A stretch of DNA of 64,000 nucleotides, taken from the NCBI RefSeq assembly GCF_003429105.1, contig NZ_QVTD01000006.1, positions 62,001-126,000 of the forward strand. Reading direction: 5' to 3'. Below are positions 41,070 to 49,871 of the stretch, piece by piece. The notes under the pieces are model-generated. The model searched no databases, had not been told where the DNA came from, and saw only the letters and a list, made by a program, of their open reading frames with translations. A program made the position numbers and the translations under genes. The DNA comes from Peribacillus glennii. GTDB taxonomy: Bacteria > Bacillota > Bacilli > Bacillales > DSM-1321. Numbering within the stretch: position 1 is the first letter of the stretch; every line of letters starts with the position of its first letter.

Positions 41070-41196
41070 TAAGGTACTTCCTTTCTACGCAAATCAATTC
41101 TAATGTAGTATATCATTATGCCTTTATAAAACAAAAAATCTTGCCCGGGCTTTCGCAGCCTTTTTTTCCGAAGATTAGGGCGGATAGGCCGCCTGG

Positions 41197-41589
41197 TCAG
41201 GAAACCAAAACAGCGCTTATCCGGTATACAACGCCAAAGATGACAAGGATGAAATAGGCACAGAAGAAAACGGCAAAATTTATTCTCCAGAACCCCCTGA
41301 ATACTTTACGAATATCGATTTCTTCCTTTACTTTATAGTGGACAATCACTACTAAAAAGGCCAAGGCGATCATAATGATCAATAGCAGCCAAAACACCGA
41401 CCGCCCCCAGATTGCCAGAATCAGATAATGTACGGAAAAAATAAAGAGAACGGCGGAGATATCCATTGCCAGATGCACTGCCCGGCGGTGGTTTTTCGTC
41501 AATTGCTTAATCAGAATAAAGAGAATGATATAGGCGAAGACCGGTATTGTAATAAATGTAGCCGCCAATGAAGAAAATATGCTGATCAA
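41197..41589 (-). CDS. DUF3397 membrane protein
   Basis: This is a 130-residue protein with four hydrophobic segments (about 1-22, 38-58, 64-84, 103-125). It looks like the DUF3397 family found beside bshC in several Bacillaceae; its function is unknown. An ATG at 41610 lies inside ylbQ. I chose the TTG at 41589, which follows GGGGGAGG and overlaps the ylbQ stop (TTGA), giving translational coupling. Confidence 0.82.
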   Translation of the reverse strand: MISIFSSLAATFITIPVFAYIILFILIKQLTKNHRRAVHLAMDISAVLFIFSVHYLILAIWGRSVFWLLLIIMIALAFLVVIVHYKVKEEIDIRKVFRGFWRINFAVFFCAYFILVIFGVVYRISAVLVS

Positions 41590-42473
41590 GAATGATCCTC
41601 CCCCTGACATTCCTTTCCTTTAACCATCCAATAAACCGCTTGTGCAAGCTCATGATTCTTGCCTTTTTCCTTGGCAACTTGGATCACATAGCCTAAGATC
41701 GCTTCAATCTCCGTCTTTTTTCCGCTTTCAAGATCTTTTAATAGAGAGGATCGATTTGACGAGGTTTTCCGGCACACCTGTTCCACATGCTTCTGGGTGG
41801 TTTCTCTTTCCAAATCCAAAATGCTTGAAATCTCTTTGCAATAATTAGTAAAAAGAGTGAAATAATGTGGATTTTCCAATAAAACGCCATTCCTTATGCC
41901 GAGAATACCTGTCAACGGATTGATGACGGCGTTGACCACAAGCTTTTCGAGCAGCATCTGCCGGTAATCTTCGGACCAAATAAACGGGAAATTTTCTATT
42001 TTGAAGCCCAAAAGGGGCATTCCGCCGCACTCACCTTTGTATGCAGCTACCTTGGTCTTCCCCTCCCCTGTATGTTCCACAATGTTTCCCTTATGCTTAA
42101 GGGCGCCATGTTCTACAACACCAAGAAAAATATTTTTCGTTTGAAGCTTTTCCAACATAGGGACATGGGAATATCCATTTTGGATAAATAATAAGGGCGT
42201 TTCGGGCAAGTGGATTTTTTCAAACAGAGTCTTTAGGCTGTACTGCTTTACTGCGACGATCAAAAGCTCCTCTTCGCGACTTACATTTTCTGAAATCCGT
42301 ACCCTTACCCTTTTCTTAAACGTCTTGCCGCCTTTAATAAGTAAAATGCCCTCCTCGGTGATTAGCTCTTCCTGTTCTCTTGTTCGGACATAAAGTGTGA
42401 CGTCATGGAAATCACTTAAGTATGCGGAAAAGAGCAGGCCCAGCGCCCCTCCACCTATAATTCCTATCTTCAT
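41586..42473 (-). CDS. ylbQ: Ketopantoate reductase-family protein (YlbQ)
   Basis: It is a predicted NADPH-dependent 2-dehydropantoate 2-reductase for pantothenate synthesis. The 295-residue protein has an N-terminal Rossmann loop (IGIIGGGALGLLFSAYLSD). The ApbA/PanE C-terminal domain has the catalytic-region Lys in EKLVVNAVINPLTGILGIRNG near 170. B. subtilis has two paralogues, so the physiological substrate is inferred. Confidence 0.9.
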   Translation of the reverse strand: MKIGIIGGGALGLLFSAYLSDFHDVTLYVRTREQEELITEEGILLIKGGKTFKKRVRVRISENVSREEELLIVAVKQYSLKTLFEKIHLPETPLLFIQNGYSHVPMLEKLQTKNIFLGVVEHGALKHKGNIVEHTGEGKTKVAAYKGECGGMPLLGFKIENFPFIWSEDYRQMLLEKLVVNAVINPLTGILGIRNGVLLENPHYFTLFTNYCKEISSILDLERETTQKHVEQVCRKTSSNRSSLLKDLESGKKTEIEAILGYVIQVAKEKGKNHELAQAVYWMVKGKECQGEDHS

Positions 42474-42692
42474 GAAACCACCGCTCCGTTATGTATTTTG
42501 TTTTATATATTAGCAAAATAATTCTATTCATAAATAATGAATCCGGGAATTTCAGTAAGGAGTCCCAGTAAACAGCTATCGTTTCGGTTCACTTTTACAG
42601 AATTATTTGATGATTTATTATATAATAAATTTTAAGCGGTTTCTAACATTAGAAAACTTACCGTTTGCAGGCTTTTTAAAGGGCGAAGACAG

Positions 42693-42775
42693 AGGCGAAA
42701 ATGAGGCGCTCAGGATCAGGGTCACACAGGAGAAGACATCAGGCTGTGGGGTGTTTTGCTTTCGCCTGAAATTTT
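42693..42775 (+). other. Possible structured leader before ylbP
   Basis: AGGCGAAA (42693-42700) and TTTCGCCT (42760-42767) can pair across about 60 bases. They are followed by GAAA and seven T, then the ylbP ribosome site. This resembles a terminator closing a structured leader, but I recognise no known riboswitch. The rest of the 342-base gap 42474-42815 shows no gene. Confidence 0.4.
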
Positions 42776-42815
42776 TTTACAACACAATGAAACTGCCCGA
42801 GTGAGGGGGATATTT

Positions 42816-43274
42816 ATGGAGCACAAGGTGGAACGATTGCTTGTGAACTACAAAACGCTGGAAGAATTCAAGAAGTTCAAAGAATACGGGCTTCAGGAGT
42901 TGTCCATGCTCGATGATTTAGAAGCAAACATTATTGAAAATGATAGCGAGTCTCCTTTTTATGGTATTTACTTTGCAGACAAACTGGTAGCACGGATGAG
43001 TTTATATAAAAGGAACGCCAGGTTTGACAAGTACTTTGAACCAAAGCAGGATTTCCTGGTTCTATGGAAACTCGAAGTGCTTCCTGATTTTCAAAAAAAG
43101 GGACTGGGGACATCACTTGTTGCATTTGCCAAAGCTTTTGGTCTGCCAATCAAAACGAATCCGCGTGTACAATCCCATGAGTTTTGGAAGAACATGGGAT
43201 TTAAACCGGCTGAATATGATATGGAAAGGGATTTCGGCGAAAATCCGCTGCTCTGGCATCCGGCAGGCCTTTAA
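42816..43274 (+). CDS. ylbP: GNAT-family N-acetyltransferase (YlbP)
   Basis: This is a 152-residue GNAT-fold protein. Acetyl-CoA-binding motif A is visible as LWKLEVLPDFQKKGLGTSLV near residues 85-105. The substrate is unknown. The frame extends 20 codons upstream. I chose ATG 42816 for the GAGGGGGA site. It is one of the few plus-strand genes and converges on ylbO; the junction holds a family 3 repeat. Confidence 0.9.
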   Translation: MEHKVERLLVNYKTLEEFKKFKEYGLQELSMLDDLEANIIENDSESPFYGIYFADKLVARMSLYKRNARFDKYFEPKQDFLVLWKLEVLPDFQKKGLGTSLVAFAKAFGLPIKTNPRVQSHEFWKNMGFKPAEYDMERDFGENPLLWHPAGL

Positions 43275-43299
43275 GATCGTCACCGCAATCAAAAGAAAT

Positions 43300-43406
43300 G
43301 GGGCTGGCTCATGCAGGAAAGGGGACTGGACCGCAACTCTATATCTATATTTGAACATTTATCTAATATAGAGTTTCTAATGGCAATCCCCTTATAGGCC
43401 AGCCTC
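43300..43406. repeat. Dispersed repeat, family 3 (ylbP-ylbO junction)
   Basis: Imperfect inverted ends (GGGGCTGGC and GCCAGCCTC) enclose CGCAACTC, a ...TATAGAG/CTCTATAT... pair, and GGGG/CCCC arms. Its reverse complement aligns along its length with that of 27347-27463 (shared ATAAGGGG, TCTATATTAGAT, GGAGTTGCGG-like text). It lies between two converging genes and could end both transcripts. Confidence 0.72.
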
Positions 43407-43408
43407 TA

Positions 43409-44035
43409 TCATTTATTCACTCTTTCCAGGTTACCGTTTTTATCCATTTGGAATTTTACTGACTGGCTTTTTTTGTCTTCCTCGAGGATAATCAGCTTCC
43501 TGGCCCGATCCATAATCTGCAAGAGGGAATTGTAATCATCCTCAATAGTTTTTAGCTGCCCCTTTAACGTTCTGTTTTCTTCCTTCAGAGCCTCATAATC
43601 TTCTTTTATCTCATTGAACCGATTTGTTAGCTGGTCCCTTTCCTTGCTGAACAGCTTTGAAAGTTCATCAAGCTTTTTCAAATACTGAATGACTTCTTCG
43701 ATAGAAAAGGATGAAGATTCTTCATGAGCCTGGTTTTCAACTTGTAATGCATCCTGTGTGGAAGCAGGGGCAACATCTGTTCCTTCCGATTGTCTAGCCT
43801 TTGACTTATTGTATTCTTTGCGTTGTTTTTTAGCAAGCTCTATTCCTGATTGATATTGTTTCCTCACATAGGAATTCCATCTGAAGCCGCAGGCAGCTGA
43901 TGTCCGTGACAATTCCCTGCCCACTTCTTCGAATGCTTTTAACTGTGTGCTGCCTTCCCTAATATGCCTTAATACTACTTCTGCCAGTAATAGATCTTCA
44001 TTTTCGGTCCATGCATCCTGCCTTGCTATTGACAT
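43409..44035 (-). CDS. ylbO: RsfA-family prespore transcription factor (YlbO)
   Basis: This is a 208-residue regulator with an N-terminal Myb/SANT-like DNA-binding domain (about 1-60, RQDAWTENEDLLLAEVVLRH). A low-complexity linker and a C-terminal coiled coil (about 110-185) follow. RsfA homologues tune sigma-F-dependent genes in the forespore; YlbO is reported to act in the mother cell with sigma-E. I chose ATG 44035 after GGGGG. Confidence 0.9.
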   Translation of the reverse strand: MSIARQDAWTENEDLLLAEVVLRHIREGSTQLKAFEEVGRELSRTSAACGFRWNSYVRKQYQSGIELAKKQRKEYNKSKARQSEGTDVAPASTQDALQVENQAHEESSSFSIEEVIQYLKKLDELSKLFSKERDQLTNRFNEIKEDYEALKEENRTLKGQLKTIEDDYNSLLQIMDRARKLIILEEDKKSQSVKFQMDKNGNLERVNK

Positions 44036-44112
44036 CGTGATACCCCCAAGCAAGTATTTACTTCATACATATGCACTTGCTAGAATAGATAGAAGGGAAA
44101 ATAGATGTCCTA

Positions 44113-44888
44113 TTAAAAATTCCCGTATTTTTTCTTGTTCAGGAAGCTTTGTACAGCAAGGCGATAGGCTGCGGTTTCCCAAAGCGTTGCACATTGTGCA
44201 ATTTCTTGTTTTATTATTCCTTGCAGCCCACCCAGTTCCCATTTCCTGATGAGCATTTTTTTGTATGTACTGATGACAACGGCTTCAAGAAGAGTGAGTC
44301 CAGTTATCTCGCTATCCAATGGAGCCGCTCGAATCCGAAACAACCGAATCGATGAACCCCAGATCTTTTCCTGCGGATGCAGAGACTAAGGAGTGTTAAA
44401 AGTAGTTTTAAAGCTGTTTGATGTGGAAGCTTTTCGAATAAAAGCGTCCCGCCTCCCCATCCTGTCGTAGCGGCCTATTTCCCCTGGATAAAGCCAAACC
44501 GTGAGTTTTCCCTCGCAATCCTGTAATCACAAGCTGCCGCGAATTCAGCCCCTTCCCCAACGGCGGTTCCATTTAGGAAAGCTGCTGTCGGTTTTGGGAA
44601 TGTTGCTAGTTTATTAACGACCATGCCCATTTTGGAAAGCATTTTATATGCCTCTTTTTCAGTAGGCAGGGTGTGGAATTCGCTTAGATCCCCACCAGAG
44701 CAAAATGCGGCGTCCACCCGCCCAGTTAACATAAGCATTTTTACGGTTTCATCACTTTCCGCATCGGACAATACATCACCGAGCCTTTCCATTACTTCAT
44801 AATTTATGGCATTCCTTTTTTCCGGACGATTTATCGTGATCAATAAACTGCCATCACCCTGTTTTTCACCCAATACCACATTGCTCAT
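44113..44888 (-). pseudogene. Enoyl-CoA hydratase/isomerase pseudogene
   Basis: The first 137 codons read as a normal crotonase N-terminal half (INRPEKRNAINYEVMERLG, AFCSGGDLSEF, FLNGTAVGEGAEFAAACDYR). They end at an in-frame TAG (44477-44475) after RFGFIQGK. The same frame then continues with crotonase-like TTGWGGGTLLFEKLPHQTAL, where Leu is expected at the stop. After ALKLLLT the frame shifts at least twice: KDLGFIDSVVSDSSGSIG is in one frame, and the C-terminus CATLWETAAYRLAVQSFLNK in another. The gene is therefore broken by one nonsense change and frameshifts. Confidence 0.85.
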
Positions 44889-45033
44889 TCCAACGCCACG
44901 GCTTCCATTTTTATCTAAGAATACTCAAATTATATTAGAAAACATCCAGGCTGGCGAGCCTATTAAAGCAAGGACAGAGTGGCAATGAACTTTGAGAGGG
45001 AAAGGAAGGCTGCATTTGGGAGGCCTCCAACGA

Positions 45034-45069
45034 AAAAAAGCACAGGGGGTAATCCCCTGTGCTTTTTTC
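45034..45069 (-). terminator. Terminator after rpmF
   Basis: AAAGCACAGGGG-GTAA-CCCCTGTGCTTTTTT forms a strong stem with A/T runs on both sides, 15 bases past rpmF. Confidence 0.92.
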
Positions 45070-45083
45070 GAAAGAAGAAATTA

Positions 45084-45257
45084 TTATTTGTTAACAACTT
45101 CTTTACCTTTATAAGTCCCACATTCTTTGCATACACGGTGCGCAAGTTTCATTTCACCGCAGTTTGGGCATGCCACCATACCTGGCACTTGAAGCTTGAA
45201 GTGCGTACGACGCTTTCTTTTTACAGTTTTGGACGTTCTTCTAAAAGGTACAGCCAT
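45084..45257 (-). CDS. rpmF: 50S ribosomal protein L32
   Basis: This is a 57-residue basic ribosomal protein, [20 protein letters not shown]. It has a zinc ribbon (CPNC and CKEC), so it is the zinc-dependent form. The longer frame adds 24 codons without support; ATG 45257 follows GGAGGTG. It is cotranscribed with ylbN as in many bacteria (yceD-rpmF). Confidence 0.97.
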   Translation of the reverse strand: MAVPFRRTSKTVKRKRRTHFKLQVPGMVACPNCGEMKLAHRVCKECGTYKGKEVVNK

Positions 45258-45329
45258 TATTCCCACCTCCTTAAAAAATAGATAAAGAAGCTGTGAAAGC
45301 CTGAATTTCCCGGCTCTCCAAGTTTCCAA

Positions 45330-45845
45330 TCAAGATTCCTTATTGTTGTCAAAAAATTTCGAAAGGCCTGCTAATCTGGGATCGACCCGTTGTTTGCTTT
45401 CTTCTTCCGTCACAACCGCCCAGTCCGTCCCCGACATAGGTGCACCATCTTCGCTATCCTCGCAGAATACCTGCATTGGGATTTCAAGCAATAAATTTTC
45501 TTTGATTACCGGTATAAGGTCTACAACATCGCCTTTAACGACAGTTACATCATCATCTTCAAGATCATAATTCTCTGCTTTTAGTAGAAAGGTTTCCGTT
45601 GTGTCAATATCAATTGGATATTTAACATCTACCAGTGTCCGGGAACAAGGCAAAATCAAATGGCCGGATAAATGCAGATGGAAAGTAACCTTTGCGGAAC
45701 TGATATCAGCCCTGCCGGTCACTTTAATGGGCGAGACTTCACGAATTTGTTTATCCCGTTCCTTTATATCCGCAACATCCACCGTTTCTTCGATTTGCAG
45801 GTCTTTTTCCCGTAATTTTTGAAGTTGGCTAATTGTCCATTGCAA
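45330..45845 (-). CDS. ylbN: YceD/DUF177 family protein YlbN
   Basis: This is a 171-residue DUF177 (YceD) protein; family members lie upstream of rpmF and are linked to 23S rRNA accumulation. Conserved text CSRTLVDVKYPIDIDTTETF and the C-terminal VDPRLAGLSKFFDNN are visible. I chose TTG at 45845 (LQWTISQLQKL), 5 bases after AGAGGTG. Earlier in-frame starts overlap the promoter. A consensus sigma-A promoter lies about 30 bases upstream. Confidence 0.92.
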   Translation of the reverse strand: MQWTISQLQKLREKDLQIEETVDVADIKERDKQIREVSPIKVTGRADISSAKVTFHLHLSGHLILPCSRTLVDVKYPIDIDTTETFLLKAENYDLEDDDVTVVKGDVVDLIPVIKENLLLEIPMQVFCEDSEDGAPMSGTDWAVVTEEESKQRVDPRLAGLSKFFDNNKES

Positions 45846-45874
45846 ATGAATCACCTCTAAGCGCAACAAAAGTA

Positions 45875-45903
45875 ATTATAGCTGTCATTATACTGTTTGT
45901 CAA
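45875..45903 (-). promoter_or_regulatory. Consensus sigma-A promoter of ylbN-rpmF
   Basis: TTGACA (45903-45898), a 17-base spacer and TATAAT (45880-45875) on the minus strand match the consensus exactly. Confidence 0.93.
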
Positions 45904-46026
45904 TATTTTTTCTTTACAGTCTATACCCTGCCAAAATGCTTATTTCATGCGTTTCTTCGAAAGTGCGAATGGAAGCTATTATAATAATAACCGTTTCTGT
46001 ATTCTTTGCAATCATTACGCTGTAAT

Positions 46027-46159
46027 TTATTCATTGCCGGGGTTTTCTTTCAAAGGCACCCATAGTTGTTCGATTGGGAGCGCCATGCACTCTTCACATA
46101 GCAACATCGTATATGGGGGGCTTAATTCTTTATTGCAATTTGTACATATGAAAATGCAA
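46027..46159 (-). pseudogene. Small CxxC zinc-ribbon protein, apparent single-base frameshift
   Basis: In one minus-strand frame the text CTNCNKELSPPYTMLLCEEC has CxxC-x12-CxxC, a classic zinc ribbon. It continues MALPIEQLWVPLKENPGNE to a stop at 46027. No ATG, GTG or TTG opens this frame, only ATT (46155) or ATA. A TTG at 46159, behind AAGGAGG, opens the neighbouring frame. If the run of four T at 46155-46152 had one T fewer, the protein would start M-H-F-I-C-T-N-C. Either the gene is frameshifted, the assembly has an indel, or a rare ATT start is used. The family is not recognised. Confidence 0.55.
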
Positions 46160-46293
46160 ATCGCCTCCTTGCGGTTTCAGACTATCTTCTTTATTATTCA
46201 ATAACCGCCAAGGGAAAATACTTCCTTAAAGTCGACTTTTGGCCACAAATATTGTAAATTCATAACAATACCCCATTTTTACGAGGTGAAGCG

Positions 46294-47517
46294 ATGAAAG
46301 CTTTGGGATTAGTCGTTGAATACAATCCTTTTCATAACGGACATTCTTATCACTTGCAGAAAAGCAAAGAAGTCATAAATGCTGACATAGTCATCGCCAT
46401 TATGAGCGGGCCGTTCCTCCAGCGGGGTGAACCTGCTCTTTTGAGCAAATGGGCCAGGGCGAAAATGGCTCTCGCAGCAGGAGTCGATCTTGTCTTTGAA
46501 CTGCCCTATGCGTTCGCGCCGCAAAAGGCGGAGATATTTGCACGCGGCGCCATATTCGCACTTGAAGCATTGCAGTGCGATTCATTCTGCTTCGGCAGTG
46601 AGAACGGAAGGATTCAACCCTTTCTAGAGACTTATCATTTGCTTCAGGAGAAGCAGGACAACTATCAGGCTTTGGTCAAAAAGCATATGAAGGAAGGAAA
46701 CAGTTATCCGCGCGCTGCATCTCTTGCATTCAGTGAACTTGAAAAAAACCTTTATGCCCTGGATTTGTCAAAACCAAACAATATTCTCGGCATGGAATAT
46801 GTCAAGGCCGCTTTATCCAATGGTTTTAAAATCAAGCCCCTGACCATCAAGCGTGTACAGGCCGGATATCATGATGCCGCGCTGCCGGAAAATTCGATCG
46901 CCAGCGCAACGGCCATCCGCAAATCGATTTTTGATAGCAAATCGAATATCTCAAACATCAGTGGATATGTCACTGATTCAACATCATCCGTTTTAAGGGA
47001 TTACATTAGGGAATATGGACAGTTTCACAACTGGGAAATGTATTGGCCTTTGCTAAAATACAGGGTAATGTCGGCTTCGGCAGCTGAATTAAGGAAAATT
47101 TATGAAATAGAAGAAGGCATCGAATACCGTATCCAGCAGGCCGCCGCACACGCTCTTAACTTTGCCGGCTTTATGGCAGCATTAAAAACGAAACGCTATA
47201 CATGGACAAGGCTGCAACGGATGTGCGTCCATATCCTGACAAACACAACGAAAGAAGAAATGATTCCATTGCAGGGAAACCCCACTTATCTTCGGCTATT
47301 AGGGATGTCAAGTGCGGGGAGGGAATATTTGCGGAGCAAGAAAAAACATATGCCCATTCCATTGGTGTCCAGACTTTCTTCCTTCGGCTCCCCGGAAATC
47401 CGTCCTGATATACGGGCTGCCCGCATTTATGCCCTCGGACTTATGGAACCATATCAAAGCATGTTAATGAAACGGGAATTCGAGGCCCCGGTCATTATTG
47501 AAAAATCCCCGAGTTAA
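46294..47517 (+). CDS. ylbM: tRNA(Met) cytidine acetate ligase TmcAL (YlbM)
   Basis: It makes N4-acetylcytidine at the wobble base of elongator tRNA-Met using acetate and ATP. The 407-residue nucleotidyltransferase has the HxGH-type motif in GLVVEYNPFHNGHSYHLQ at residues 5-22. Further conserved text includes FELPYAFAPQKAEIFARGA and ASATAIRKSIFD. The ATG at 46294 follows GAGGTG. It is divergent from ylbN, across about 450 bases that hold the zinc-ribbon remnant. Confidence 0.95.
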   Translation: MKALGLVVEYNPFHNGHSYHLQKSKEVINADIVIAIMSGPFLQRGEPALLSKWARAKMALAAGVDLVFELPYAFAPQKAEIFARGAIFALEALQCDSFCFGSENGRIQPFLETYHLLQEKQDNYQALVKKHMKEGNSYPRAASLAFSELEKNLYALDLSKPNNILGMEYVKAALSNGFKIKPLTIKRVQAGYHDAALPENSIASATAIRKSIFDSKSNISNISGYVTDSTSSVLRDYIREYGQFHNWEMYWPLLKYRVMSASAAELRKIYEIEEGIEYRIQQAAAHALNFAGFMAALKTKRYTWTRLQRMCVHILTNTTKEEMIPLQGNPTYLRLLGMSSAGREYLRSKKKHMPIPLVSRLSSFGSPEIRPDIRAARIYALGLMEPYQSMLMKREFEAPVIIEKSPS

Positions 47518-47610
47518 TCGCATATCAAACTCGCGGATTAGGAGCTCTTGTAAGTTCTAGATTAGTTTAAGCCTGGGACCTGAGGTGCTGGACCACACAA
47601 TCGAAGCCAT

Positions 47611-47646
47611 AAGGACGTACTGCACTTAAGCAGTGCTCCACTTCAT
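47611..47646 (+). repeat. Dispersed repeat, family 2 (ylbM-ylbL junction)
   Basis: AAGGACGTACTGCACTTAAG then CAGTGCTCCACTTCAT aligns with the copy at 20695-20730. Confidence 0.62.
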
Positions 47647-47687
47647 ACATGAAGAAAAGATTCAATCAATCGTTACTTTATGCCGCC

Positions 47688-47731
47688 AGAAAGCCGTTCA
47701 ACCGTGTTCATCACGAGATAAGCGGCTTTCT
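47688..47731. terminator. Bidirectional terminator between ylbM and ylbL
   Basis: AGAAAGCCG (47688-47696) pairs with CGGCTTTCT (47723-47731). The hairpin sits between two converging genes and reaches the ylbL stop. Confidence 0.75.
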
Positions 47732-48753
47732 TATCTAATCTCTTTTAATGTTTCAAGGTAGTTGAGGGCATCGTCGACAGTATCCACCGGGACAATCTTC
47801 ATATCCGTTTCAATATCTTCGGCGGTTGCCAGCGCCTGGCGGTAGTTAGATTGCTTATTCCCTTTTTCATTAGGTGCAAAAAAGATTTGTGCACCTGAAT
47901 TGTCGGCAGCGACGATTTTTTGCTTTATGCCTCCGATCGGGCCGACCTCGCCTGACTCTGACATCGTTCCCGTTCCTGCAATTTGATACCCTTTTGTAGT
48001 ATCCCCATCGGTCAGCTGATTGAAAATTTCCAAAGTAAACATTAATCCGGCGGAAGGACCTCCGATCTGCTCGGTGTTTACCTTAACAGCCGGTTCGGTT
48101 ATCGGCTTTTCATGGTCATCAAGCGAAATGCCGATGCCGGCCCGCTTTTTATCCCTATCGAAATTCTTTAAAGGCAGTGTGGTCTGTTTGGTCTTTGAAT
48201 CCCTTTTAAATTTAAGCGTGATTTTGTCACCCGGATTTTTACTACCGACATAATCCATAAATTGCTTCGCAGATTCTATTTTGAGCTCATCAACCCTGGT
48301 AATTTGGTCCCCAGGCTTTAATTCTCCGTATGCCGGCATCCCTTTGAGCGTATTAAGGACATAAACGCCCAGATATTGAAAAGAAATCGGCTTGCCTGCT
48401 TTTTCATAGGCCACTTTAATTGCATTATTTTTTGAATCATCCATCATATGGAGTTGTCTCACATTGTATTCTTCATCACTTTCATTTTCACTCTTGATCG
48501 CGTTCTCTGGATACAACTCCTGGTATTTGCTCATTTTTGCCGCCATATATGAATAGATATTGGCCCTTCCCATCCTTACGGTTGTCAGCATAAAGCTTCC
48601 GGAGGCATCGTCCCCTCCTTCAACGTTTATAATTGGCTCCAATTCTTGTGCCATGCCTGGTTTTGCTACGTAATATGGCAAATAATAAAACGATGAAGCT
48701 ATGATTAGAACAGCTGCAATCAGGAAAGAGCGCATATAGTACTTACGACTCAC
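47731..48753 (-). CDS. ylbL: YlbL, membrane PDZ/Lon-like serine protease
   Basis: This is a 340-residue membrane-anchored protease. The N-terminal membrane segment covers about 6-26, a PDZ domain about 120-200 (LKGMPAYGELKPGDQITRVD). A C-terminal Lon-type domain carries the catalytic Ser in GGPSAGLMFTLEIF near 235 and the Lys in GGIKQKIVAADN near 280. In B. subtilis YlbL, with CtpA, clears the SOS division inhibitor YneA. The longer frame lies within ylbK. I chose GTG 48753, 4 bases after the ylbK stop and following GGAAGGAG. Confidence 0.93.
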   Translation of the reverse strand: MSRKYYMRSFLIAAVLIIASSFYYLPYYVAKPGMAQELEPIINVEGGDDASGSFMLTTVRMGRANIYSYMAAKMSKYQELYPENAIKSENESDEEYNVRQLHMMDDSKNNAIKVAYEKAGKPISFQYLGVYVLNTLKGMPAYGELKPGDQITRVDELKIESAKQFMDYVGSKNPGDKITLKFKRDSKTKQTTLPLKNFDRDKKRAGIGISLDDHEKPITEPAVKVNTEQIGGPSAGLMFTLEIFNQLTDGDTTKGYQIAGTGTMSESGEVGPIGGIKQKIVAADNSGAQIFFAPNEKGNKQSNYRQALATAEDIETDMKIVPVDTVDDALNYLETLKEIR

Positions 48754-48757
48754 CTGT

Positions 48758-49540
48758 TCAAGTCTCCTTCCAGTTTTCAATAGATTCTTTAATCCTGCTA
48801 ATATTTTTCCTTGCCTCTTCTTCCCCAATACTGATAATTTCGGAAATGTCAGTGAACGCCTTTGAATTATATTTCTCAACCGGCGGCCGGATCATGATAT
48901 CTGCAGCAAATTCCCTGCTCTTCACCAGTTCCATCTGTAAAATATCAAGGCTTTGGATTATCACATCATAAATGGAGGTGATTTCCTGATCTTGTTTCAC
49001 TTTGGCTACATCAACCGCAACCACAATATCTGCCCCCATTTCCCTTGCCACCGAAACGGGAACCCGGTCTATTACACCTCCGTCAACCAACAAGCGGCCA
49101 CCAATCCTTTCGGGGACAAAAATACCCGGTATGGAAATGCTTGCCCTCACGGCTTCAGCGATTGGGCCTTCACGGAATAAGACTTTATCGCCGCGTTTAA
49201 TATCGGTTGCGACAACAGCAACGGGAATGTCTAGCTCCTCCAGCCTCCTTCCATATGTAAAAACCCGAATAAGCTCTTTTACCCTTTTTCCGGAAATAAA
49301 CCCCATTTTAGGAACGGTAAAATCCAAATAATACTTTCTTTTAAAAACCCGTGCCAGCTTATAAAGCCGTTCGATATCTAAGCCTGCTGCATAAAATGTC
49401 CCAATGAGGGCGCCCATGCTGCTTCCGGCAATCATATCTATAGGGATTCCTTCTTCCTTCATCACCTTTATCACACCAACATGGGCAAAGCCCCTCGCTC
49501 CGCCCGAACCGAGTGCAAGGCCTATCTTAGGCTCCCGCAA
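48758..49540 (-). CDS. ylbK: Patatin-like phospholipase YlbK
   Basis: This is a 260-residue patatin-family lipid hydrolase. The oxyanion loop GSGGARGFAHVGV is near residue 13, the nucleophile elbow GSSMGALIG near 40, and the catalytic Asp in VDGG near 150. The substrate is unknown. The start is TTG at 49540 after GGAGGG. The gene is coupled to ylbL. Its usual neighbour ylbJ is absent between it and coaD. Confidence 0.9.
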   Translation of the reverse strand: MREPKIGLALGSGGARGFAHVGVIKVMKEEGIPIDMIAGSSMGALIGTFYAAGLDIERLYKLARVFKRKYYLDFTVPKMGFISGKRVKELIRVFTYGRRLEELDIPVAVVATDIKRGDKVLFREGPIAEAVRASISIPGIFVPERIGGRLLVDGGVIDRVPVSVAREMGADIVVAVDVAKVKQDQEITSIYDVIIQSLDILQMELVKSREFAADIMIRPPVEKYNSKAFTDISEIISIGEEEARKNISRIKESIENWKET

Positions 49541-49748
49541 AAGAATCCCTCCCCAAATAGCTTGAACTCTCTTACAACCTTATGGCCATTAAAGATTTTG
49601 TATGAAGCCGTTTGACGATTTGTTAAAAAAACGCACCGGTAGTGCAGTTCTATTTTATCACTTGAAAAGTTGGATGCCCAGCGGATTCATTTACAGAGGA
49701 AACATTACAAGGGTAGTTGAGATGAACAGGATCTGAACCACAACACAC

Positions 49749-49785
49749 AGGGATGTTGGCGTACTTGGTCTATGTTCTACTTTAT
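49749..49785 (+). repeat. Dispersed repeat, family 2 (coaD-ylbK gap)
   Basis: AGGGATGTTGGCGTACTTGG then TCTATGTTCTACTTTAT aligns with the copies at 20695, 39339 and 47611. Confidence 0.62.
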
Positions 49786-49841
49786 TCCTGAATTTGGCCA
49801 CTCATCCTGCTACAGTGGTCTCAAGTTATACTCTTAAAATG

Positions 49842-49871
49842 CAAAAAGAAACCCACCACATGGATGGGTCC
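49842..49871 (-). terminator. Terminator after coaD
   Basis: On the minus strand ACCCATCCA-TG-TGGTGGGT is followed by TTCTTTTT, just past the coaD stop. Confidence 0.82.

Noticed and set aside
45833-46204. 123-residue plus-strand reading frame in the ylbN-ylbM gap
   Set aside because: It overlaps the consensus ylbN promoter and the opposite-strand zinc-ribbon text, and has no protein-like features.
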